Source: Halieaceae bacterium
GTDB lineage: Bacteria > Pseudomonadota > Gammaproteobacteria > Pseudomonadales > Halieaceae
Direction: 5' to 3'
Length of the DNA: 8,359 bases
NCBI GenBank assembly: GCA_003520285.1
Contig: DOVB01000271.1
Coordinates: forward strand, 1-8,359
In this document: positions 1 to 5,079 of the stretch, one piece after another
How the letters are laid out: each line of letters opens with the position of its first letter
How positions within the stretch are numbered: position 1 is the stretch's first letter
Translations under genes and position numbers: made by a program
The notes under the pieces: generated by a model
What the model was told of the DNA's origin: nothing
Database searches by the model: none
What the model saw: only the letters and a program-made list of their open reading frames with translations

Positions 1-2
1 AA

Positions 3-29
3 ACCCAGGAAACCCAGGAAGCTCGGGAA
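3..29 (+). repeat. Three 9-base tandem units, in frame
   Basis: Two perfect copies of ACCCAGGAA (3-11 and 12-20) are followed by a diverged copy GCTCGGGAA (21-29). They are in frame with the overlapping protein and encode TQE, TQE and ARE. The array may continue left of the window. Confidence 0.6.
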
Positions 30-575
30 ACTGTGACCACTAAAGTGGATGGCGAACACGTCACTACGAATTCAACCCTCACAGACGCCGCGGACGTGCT
101 GCGAGCAGATGACATCGCGCTCAAGCCCGATTTTGAAAGCACAGCAAAGGACAGCTTCAGACAGATATTAGATGAGCTTTCCAGCATTAAATTTGCAGAA
201 TCAGAAGTAAGCAATACCGAATCAGAGGGTCTTAAAGAAACAGGCGAGGCTCAAACTGGCCTGCAACCGGCCGAGGAGAACGAGGTAACTGGTGTTAAGT
301 CAGAGAGATCAGATGGCCATTCTCGCGACAAATATAGCGTTGATGAAACGATTTATGCCGCCGCGCTGAATCATACTGAGGTCGAGGTAAAAACGATTAT
401 TGATACCAGCGGCACAGAAAAAGATCGCGATGAACAGTTTGCCCTATTTAAGGCTTCTATGAGCGTAACCGCACTAGAGTTAACTGCCTTACTGCAGAGT
501 GCTGCCGACGAGATACTCGAAGAAACACAGCCCAAAAGGGATAAAAATGTCCTCGAGTTTAAAGCAAATGTCTGA
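3..575 (+). CDS. Unrecognised acidic protein, 3' end only (5' end outside the window)
   Basis: The frame is open to the left edge with no stop, so at least 190 C-terminal residues are visible. A GTG at 33 could serve as a start but has no ribosome binding site, and the open frame and in-frame repeats upstream argue for a longer protein. The visible part is rich in Glu, Asp, Ser and Thr and looks largely disordered up to about position 340. The last 75 residues (from KYSVDETIYAAALNHTEVEV to the end) look folded: a helical or strand segment, then a predicted helix with VTALELTALLQSAADEIL. It begins with three TQE/TQE/ARE units. It lies 64 bases upstream of flhG, the slot usually held by flhF, but no FlhF GTPase motifs (G1, DTAG, TKxD) are visible, and FlhF normally ends in its GTPase domain. 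I do not recognise the family. Its position suggests a flagellar or polar role, which is inference only. Confidence 0.7.
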   Translation, partial: TQETQEARETVTTKVDGEHVTTNSTLTDAADVLRADDIALKPDFESTAKDSFRQILDELSSIKFAESEVSNTESEGLKETGEAQTGLQPAEENEVTGVKSERSDGHSRDKYSVDETIYAAALNHTEVEVKTIIDTSGTEKDRDEQFALFKASMSVTALELTALLQSAADEILEETQPKRDKNVLEFKANV

Positions 576-639
576 ACACATTGGGTCTAATATTAAGTAT
601 ATTATGAGAGCTCCCGTTTAAAATGGGCGAGGATTTTTT
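576..639 (+). other. AT-rich gap before flhG, no clear promoter
   Basis: The longest gap in the window, 64 bases. It is AT-rich in its first half (TAATATTA palindrome at 588-595) and contains a loose inverted repeat CCCGTTT/AAATGGG (613-626) whose loop would be too short unless the stem frays, followed by the flhG binding site. I see no convincing sigma-70, sigma-54 (GG-N10-GC) or sigma-28 promoter. A weak promoter or transcript-processing site cannot be excluded. Confidence 0.4.
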
Positions 640-1434
640 ATGAAAGTGATAGGGGTATCAAGCGGCAAAGGCGGCGTTGGTAAAACTACCGTGGCGGTCA
701 ATCTAGCTACCGAACTCGCCAACAGGGGTCTAGGTGTCATGTTGCTTGATGGCGATTTGGGGCTGAGTAACGCCCAAATCCTACTGGGTACCAGAGTAAC
801 GCATACTTACGCGCATGTCTTGGCAGGCGAAAAAAGCATAGAGGAAATCATTGTGTCAACCGCAAGTGGCGTAAAGCTTGTGCCCGGCTCCAGCGGTTCC
901 AAGACACTCTCGAGTTTGTCTAGGTTACAATTGCTCGGGTTAATACATGGCATCTCTAACATTCCTGACTGCGATGTCCTGATCGTTGATACTGCGGCAG
1001 GCATTACAGATAACGTCACGATTCTCTTTTCGGCGTGCGATATCCGCTTAGTCGTTGTGCAAAACGAACCCTCATCAATTGCCGATGCCTACGCCATGAT
1101 TAAAGTCTTAAAACATGAGTACGACATCACGCAACTCCATCTCCTCCCCTGCCAAATCAGGTCTGTGGAAGAAGCCAAAACAATATACGAGCGTGTCAAC
1201 AAGGTCACCATGCAATATCTTGATCTCCATCTCCAATATGCTGGTTCATTGCGAAAACAGGATGAGCTGATTTTGGAATCTGCACGCAAAGGGATCCCAT
1301 TCGTGAACTTGGAACCGAAATCACCCATTGCGGGTGATATCAGTGCAATAGCAGATAACTTGATGTCCGATGACAATGGTCATGATTCGGGCTCGATAAA
1401 GTTCTTTGTCGAACGACTATCAAAGACCATTTGA
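640..1434 (+). CDS. flhG: FlhG/FleN, MinD-like ATPase controlling flagellar number
   Basis: A 264-residue ParA/MinD-superfamily ATPase. The deviant Walker A is GKGGVGKTT at residues 9-17 with the signature lysine K10. The DGDLGLSN motif at 37-44 is diagnostic for FlhG, and Walker B is VLIVDTAAG at 113-121. NEPSSIADAYAMIKVL at 142-157 is also typical of the family. The C-terminal stretch IKFFVERLSKTI could be the amphipathic membrane-targeting helix known in MinD and FlhG. In polar flagellates FlhG, on binding ATP, dimerises at the membrane, restrains the master regulator FleQ/FlrA and limits flagellar number. The start is fixed: the in-frame stop TAA at 619-621 leaves ATG 640 as the only ATG, GTG or TTG before the Walker A, with GAGG at 629-632 as binding site. 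The protein therefore lacks the N-terminal DQAxxLR-type FlhF-activating segment described in some FlhG proteins. It is followed after one base by fliA. Confidence 0.95.
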   Translation: MKVIGVSSGKGGVGKTTVAVNLATELANRGLGVMLLDGDLGLSNAQILLGTRVTHTYAHVLAGEKSIEEIIVSTASGVKLVPGSSGSKTLSSLSRLQLLGLIHGISNIPDCDVLIVDTAAGITDNVTILFSACDIRLVVVQNEPSSIADAYAMIKVLKHEYDITQLHLLPCQIRSVEEAKTIYERVNKVTMQYLDLHLQYAGSLRKQDELILESARKGIPFVNLEPKSPIAGDISAIADNLMSDDNGHDSGSIKFFVERLSKTI

Positions 1435-1435
1435 G

Positions 1436-2149
1436 ATGGTAAAAGAGTATAAAAACTACTCAGGCGACTCACCATCCTCAGGAGGATCGACCGATCTAGT
1501 CCTAGAGCACATAGGTCTTGTCCAGAGGATTGCGATGCATCTGAAGGCACGGCTTCCAGACTATGTCGAATTAGAAGAGCTCGTGCAAATTGGTATGATC
1601 GGTCTGTTAGAGGCCTTTAAAAGCTTTGACGAATCCCAAGGAGATGATCTTGCATCCTTCGCAACAAAGAGAATTCGCGGCGCGATTCTAGATGAAGTCA
1701 GAAGGCGATCACCTTTGTCACGGCAAGACAACATCCATGCAAAAACCAGAGAAGCGATTATAGATGACCACCTGGCTAGAACGGGTAGACGTCCGTCTGC
1801 GGTTGAGATCTCGAGTGAAATGGGTGTAACTTTAGAAGACTACCACCGCTCTGAGATGAAAACACATACCTATCAGTTATCGTCATACGAGGTACTGACG
1901 GCAAACGGTTTCGAACAAGCCCATGATGCTGATTCACCAGACGAAGAGATAGAACATTCTCAGACCTTAGGTATTTTAGAGACAAGAATTGGGCAGCTTG
2001 AGCAGCGAGATCAGTTAATTCTCTCCCTATATTACGAAAAAGAGCTTAACCTAAAGGAAATCGGTTCGATCTTGAACATCAGTGAATCGCGTGTAAGTCA
2101 GCTTCTGAGTAAAATCGTGACCCAACTACGTGCGGAAGTTAGACTTTAA
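1436..2149 (+). CDS. fliA: FliA, flagellar sigma-28 factor
   Basis: RNA polymerase sigma factor of the sigma-70 family, FliA type, which directs transcription of late flagellar genes (flagellin, motor and chemotaxis genes). With the start chosen here it has 237 residues, close to the usual 235-250. Region 2 covers about 17-92 (ARLPDYVELEELVQIGMIGL, then SFATKRIRGAILDEVRR, the region 2.3-2.4 helix for -10 recognition). Region 3 covers about 95-155, and region 4 with its helix-turn-helix covers 184-232 (ELNLKEIGSILNISESRVSQ). ATG 1436 lies one base after the flhG stop and gives an N-terminus like that of Pseudomonas FliA, so it was preferred; TTG at 1406 would overlap flhG by 29 bases. The binding site before ATG 1436 is poor, so translational coupling to flhG is likely. 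Transcription probably comes from upstream of flhG. Which anti-sigma (FlgM) pairs with it cannot be seen here. Confidence 0.93.
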   Translation: MVKEYKNYSGDSPSSGGSTDLVLEHIGLVQRIAMHLKARLPDYVELEELVQIGMIGLLEAFKSFDESQGDDLASFATKRIRGAILDEVRRRSPLSRQDNIHAKTREAIIDDHLARTGRRPSAVEISSEMGVTLEDYHRSEMKTHTYQLSSYEVLTANGFEQAHDADSPDEEIEHSQTLGILETRIGQLEQRDQLILSLYYEKELNLKEIGSILNISESRVSQLLSKIVTQLRAEVRL

Positions 2150-2166
2150 GTCAGTGGAGACAGCAA

Positions 2167-2661
2167 ATGGACTTCTTCAAAAAGTTCAGTAAACCCTCCG
2201 CGAAGGAAGTAGCCCTTGCGGATTACGAACGATGCGGCACCCTTGACGATAGCCACACAAGTCACGTATTCCGGACCAGGACTGCACTCAGAGTACGGGC
2301 TAACCTAAACAAAACTTTTATCCAAGGTGCCAAGCGTGAACTGAAGTATCAGGCCGACTTGGTCGCCGCCATCAAGGCAGGCAAGGCAACGCCTGAGCGA
2401 CCAAAAGTTGAGAGCGGCTATCAGGTAATCAGCTCCTCGGTTGGGGAACTGATATCCTATGTTCCGATTCGTCGCGCACAAAAAATGTATGATCTCGGTG
2501 GCAAGTATCAAACCACAGAGCTCAATGTAGCGCAGGTTTTTGAGGAAGCTGCATCAATAGCGAAAGAAGTCGCTGATGACTTAAAATTTACGTCAAAAAT
2601 AGAGCTTCTGGAGTTTCTAAGACAGGAAAGTGATACCGAGGCGGAACCCACATCCAGCTGA
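2167..2661 (+). CDS. Unrecognised 164-residue soluble protein downstream of fliA
   Basis: It starts at ATG 2167 behind GGAGA (2156-2160, spacing 6), 17 bases after fliA, so it is probably in the same transcript. No signal peptide or membrane segment is visible. The N-terminus MDFFKKFSKP is short, basic and amphipathic. A basic segment rich in Arg and Lys (about 35-80, with TRTALRVRANLNKTF and GAKRELKYQ) is followed by a mixed segment with SYVPIRRAQKMYDLGGKY (97-114) and a helical acidic C-terminus (about 118-155). The final ten residues are acidic and flexible. In related clusters fliA is often followed by cheY and cheZ; this protein lacks the receiver-domain signature (paired N-terminal acidic residues, phospho-acceptor Asp, conserved Lys) and I see no CheZ motif. 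Function unknown; a cytoplasmic role linked to the flagellum or the pole is inference from location. Confidence 0.82.
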   Translation: MDFFKKFSKPSAKEVALADYERCGTLDDSHTSHVFRTRTALRVRANLNKTFIQGAKRELKYQADLVAAIKAGKATPERPKVESGYQVISSSVGELISYVPIRRAQKMYDLGGKYQTTELNVAQVFEEAASIAKEVADDLKFTSKIELLEFLRQESDTEAEPTSS

Positions 2662-2697
2662 GATACTCTATTCGCCACTGAGTGAATCCGAGCAACC

Positions 2698-2703
2698 GAG
2701 GAG
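2698..2703 (+). promoter_or_regulatory. Ribosome binding site that fixes the start at 2709
   Basis: GAGGAG lies five bases before ATG 2709. The earlier in-frame ATG at 2682 has no comparable site, so the shorter 195-residue product is preferred. Confidence 0.75.
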
Positions 2704-2708
2704 TTATA

Positions 2709-3296
2709 ATGCAAAATTTTGGAATCGTATTAATCATCTTGCTCGCTCTTTCCGCAGTCATTCTGCTGGTTTATGTTTTAAGCAAACTTTCCGAACTGGA
2801 AGCAATCGCAGGGAACATTATCTCATCAAGAAATCAAACCGAGGGTCAATCAGCGACAGCAAGCGAGCGGTCAATCTTCTCTGGAATGCAAGGCCAAGCA
2901 CTTTGGCAGGCCATGACAGGCGACTCCAGAGATACTGTTCTCAGTAACGCAGATGAAATACTGACTTATCAACTCATCTTGGAAAAGCACCTCCGAAAAG
3001 TGGCTCTGATGGGCTTTCAAGATGGTCTCAATGGCCGCAGCGCTCGACCACCGCAGAGCGAAATGATGATCTCAATGTTACGCGGCGATGTGCTTTCATG
3101 GCTGCCCGCTAGCGCCCTTGCGCAACTTTACACGTCCTCTTACGACGCTGCTAACGCAATGCCTAATGAGGTAACGCCATTAGCCGAGCAAGTGAGTTAC
3201 ACGATAACATCCGTGTATAACTCGGTCACATTGGACGCAGACGACTTCGTCGATGAAATCTTAGTCCTGCTACGTCTGTTTACTGCACCCGAGTAG
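2709..3296 (+). CDS. Unrecognised membrane-anchored protein, 195 residues
   Basis: One hydrophobic segment at residues 3-24 (FGIVLIILLALSAVILLVYV) followed by SKLSELEAIAGNII looks like an uncleaved N-terminal anchor. A low-complexity linker (about 40-55) leads to a largely helical domain of about 140 residues containing SGMQGQALWQAMTG (58-71), a helix at 80-102 (NADEILTYQLILEKHLRKVA), MGFQDGLNGRSARPP (101-115) and an acidic C-terminal helix (DADDFVDEILVLLRLF, 176-191). I recognise no family. By the positive-inside rule the orientation is ambiguous, since the first charged residue is K26, after the span. It sits 47 bases downstream of the 164-residue protein and is the last gene of the plus-strand block. 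Its 3' end overlaps the converging coiled-coil gene by 17 bases. A motor, pole or secretion-related role is only an inference from the neighbourhood. Confidence 0.85.
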   Translation: MQNFGIVLIILLALSAVILLVYVLSKLSELEAIAGNIISSRNQTEGQSATASERSIFSGMQGQALWQAMTGDSRDTVLSNADEILTYQLILEKHLRKVALMGFQDGLNGRSARPPQSEMMISMLRGDVLSWLPASALAQLYTSSYDAANAMPNEVTPLAEQVSYTITSVYNSVTLDADDFVDEILVLLRLFTAPE

Positions 3297-4188
3297 TAGA
3301 CTCTTGTTCAGGCGTAAAAACGATAATTTCTGGCGAATAGCTTGGGCCTGTCGGCTCACTTGCTTCCTCTTCCGCCAACTTGGCCGTTTCGAGCTCAATT
3401 TGACGAGCCAGTAATTGCCGCAGGTTGCTCTTTTCAATATCGACCAATGCGGCAACATCTGACCTAAGCGCATTCAAGCTGTTAATTGTGGGCTTAAACT
3501 GGTCAATATCTCGCTGAGTGCTGGCAACTTGCTCTTTAAGCTCACTCACCTGATTCAGTAATGCGTCCAACTCAGTAGTATCTTGCGTTTGATTGGCCAG
3601 GCTCGTCGTCGCCGTTAACAGCTGTCCACTGAAATCTTCCTGCGACAATCGCAAATTCTCGGCAGTCGCATCTAGCTGACGAAGAATAGACGCTTGCCCC
3701 TCATCCAGCATCCCAAGACCTTGCTCAAAACGCGCAAAGCTCTCCAACGCCGAGTTCATATTCACAATCCGCTTCGAAATCGCTAAGGTAGCAGATTCAA
3801 GGTTACCAACTTCACCAGCCAGTCTGCCAGCTGCAACAAAGAGCAAAATCCCTGTTAGGATAATGACCATAATCGCGCCGTATCCGACTCGCTGAGCGAT
3901 CATCTGCTGACGCATTGTCTGGCTCTCTATTTGCTTGACGACCGGCGCTAACTCACCCCGGATCAATAATTCAAAATCTGCCCTATCAAATTCTGGAACA
4001 GTAGAAGCCCGCGCATGAGTGCTAGGTGTCGTATCCTCTTCGGCTCTTAGGAAGCTGGCGTCTGTATCGTCGTCAGTACCAGAACCACCGAGCTCAGATA
4101 AATCTGACTCTTCCTGTGCGACGCGCTCTGCCGCACCGTCACTATTTCCTTGTGGCTCATCGACGTCTTGATTCTTTTCGTCACTCAT
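3280..4188 (-). CDS. Unrecognised single-span coiled-coil membrane protein, 302 residues
   Basis: The layout is three-part. Residues 1-65 are an acidic, disordered N-terminus (many Asp, Glu, Ser, Gly). Residues 66-101 form a more ordered juxtamembrane segment with FDRADFELLIRGELAPVVKQ. One transmembrane segment lies at 103-121 (YGAIMVIILTGILLFVAAG). After it come about 150 residues of predicted coiled coil (125-275; regular hydrophobic spacing, Gln/Glu/Leu-rich, almost no Pro), ending in a flexible, Pro- and Thr-containing tail. The coiled coil is probably periplasmic, but topology is inferred. ATG 4188 was chosen because AGGA sits six bases before it; the in-frame ATG at 4212 adds MLICIGPI and has no clear site. 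It is the last gene of the minus-strand flagellar block, 46 bases after the DamX-like gene, so the two are likely co-transcribed and may act together. No family recognised; it is not a chemoreceptor (no HAMP or signalling hairpin motif). Confidence 0.83.
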   Translation of the reverse strand: MSDEKNQDVDEPQGNSDGAAERVAQEESDLSELGGSGTDDDTDASFLRAEEDTTPSTHARASTVPEFDRADFELLIRGELAPVVKQIESQTMRQQMIAQRVGYGAIMVIILTGILLFVAAGRLAGEVGNLESATLAISKRIVNMNSALESFARFEQGLGMLDEGQASILRQLDATAENLRLSQEDFSGQLLTATTSLANQTQDTTELDALLNQVSELKEQVASTQRDIDQFKPTINSLNALRSDVAALVDIEKSNLRQLLARQIELETAKLAEEEASEPTGPSYSPEIIVFTPEQESTTRVQ

Positions 4189-4194
4189 AATTGG

Positions 4195-4198
4195 TCCT
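4195..4198 (-). promoter_or_regulatory. Ribosome binding site that fixes the start at 4188
   Basis: On the minus strand AGGA lies six bases before ATG 4188. It supports this start over the ATG 24 bases further upstream. Confidence 0.6.
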
Positions 4199-4234
4199 AT
4201 GCATATCAACAATTAAAGGTAGTATCGGACGACC

Positions 4235-5044
4235 TCAAAAAATCTGAAAGTCCGAAAGCGTCAACCAGTCCCATATCAAAATAATTTGACGTCTAATAAA
4301 CAGTACGAAACCTATTACATAATCTAGAAAACGCTTGTCAAACCAGACTATCGAACTGACTGCCAAGATCGCCATTAACACAAGCAGTAGGCTCCATACT
4401 CGGCCACTCCTCTTTACTGCAATATCAGCCAATTCGATGCCTTTTTCCACGTCCGTTACGGCTCCTAAAAAATCTTTAGAGAGCTTACTAAAAAGCACCT
4501 TAGCTTTTTCTTGCAAATGAGGCTCGTTAATCTCCTTGATGCTCTCTAGATCGGTTGCGGTCAAGACCGGCAGATAAAGCAGCTGAACTCCTAGATCCGC
4601 GACAAAGTCTGAAATTGCGGCCTCAGAAACACTCCGAGTACTCGAAAAAATTAAAACACTGACGTTTGCACCAACGAATGTTTTCAACAGCTTGGTCAGG
4701 ATGGTCCAGTCTGCGGCAGAGAAACCACGAACCTCTGGAATAATCAGAATATCTCGACTCGTGACTGAGCTGGAGCGAATCGCCTCATCAATAGTCAAAG
4801 AGTCCACTGCTTTGTTAAAAGTCTTCAGGAGCTCCTCGGTAACTGCAGGATATAAACGCCTCGGCGTTAAGCCGTCTGTGGCTCCGATTATCTTGTATGA
4901 AGCATAACAAATTGCGTCCAGGTAGGTATCCGAGTCGCTGCAAACAATGATATGTCGCCCTTCTCTACAAGCAGAAATTATCTGATCTAGCAGCTCAGGG
5001 TCTCCAGAGTGGGGCATTAACACATTCTGAATTTCGATTGACAT
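4235..5044 (-). CDS. Membrane protein with a degenerate DamX/ExeA-like AAA domain
   Basis: 269 residues. The first 210 follow the order of elements in the AAA domain of DamX/ExeA-type proteins: DPELLDQIISACREGRHIIV (15-34), a strand-loop where Walker A should be but reading CSDSDTYLDAI (35-45) with no GxxxxGK[ST], a Walker B-like strand DILIIPE (98-104) lacking the usual DE pair, a sensor-like strand VSVLIFSST (128-136), LLYLPVLTATDLESI (155-169), and a helical lid up to about 210. Two hydrophobic segments follow at about 216-235 and 241-260, separated by the charged DKRF. DamX itself has one span and a periplasmic SPOR domain binding septal peptidoglycan; here the protein ends soon after the second hydrophobic segment, with no SPOR. 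It lies 35 bases after flhB and 46 before the coiled-coil gene, so it is probably in the fliO-flhB transcript. The family link rests on pattern, not on a search. ATP hydrolysis is unlikely given the missing P-loop. Confidence 0.8.
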   Translation of the reverse strand: MSIEIQNVLMPHSGDPELLDQIISACREGRHIIVCSDSDTYLDAICYASYKIIGATDGLTPRRLYPAVTEELLKTFNKAVDSLTIDEAIRSSSVTSRDILIIPEVRGFSAADWTILTKLLKTFVGANVSVLIFSSTRSVSEAAISDFVADLGVQLLYLPVLTATDLESIKEINEPHLQEKAKVLFSKLSKDFLGAVTDVEKGIELADIAVKRSGRVWSLLLVLMAILAVSSIVWFDKRFLDYVIGFVLFIRRQIILIWDWLTLSDFQIF

Positions 5045-5079
5045 ATCGCTTTCTCTCGTAGAATCGTCAGCTCAGGGAA

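Noticed and set aside
33..575. GTG at 33 as the true start of the first protein
   Set aside because: The frame stays open to the window edge, the upstream codons continue a repeat in the same frame, and no ribosome binding site precedes the GTG.
611..637. Possible terminator upstream of flhG (CCCGTTT/AAATGGG inverted repeat followed by a T-run)
   Set aside because: The stem has a G-U pair and almost no loop, and the T-run is separated from the stem by the flhG binding site. It is too weak to call a terminator.
2167..2661. CheY or CheZ as the identity of the gene after fliA
   Set aside because: There are no receiver-domain acidic pocket, phospho-acceptor Asp or conserved Lys, and no recognisable CheZ segment.
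2630..2947. Plus-strand open frame across the junction of the two unknown genes
   Set aside because: It overlaps the well-supported gene starting at 2709 in another frame, has no binding site, and its translation is Arg/Ser-rich with no domain pattern.
3291..3303. GAGT/ACTC hairpin between the converging genes
   Set aside because: Four base pairs with no following T-run; expected by chance.
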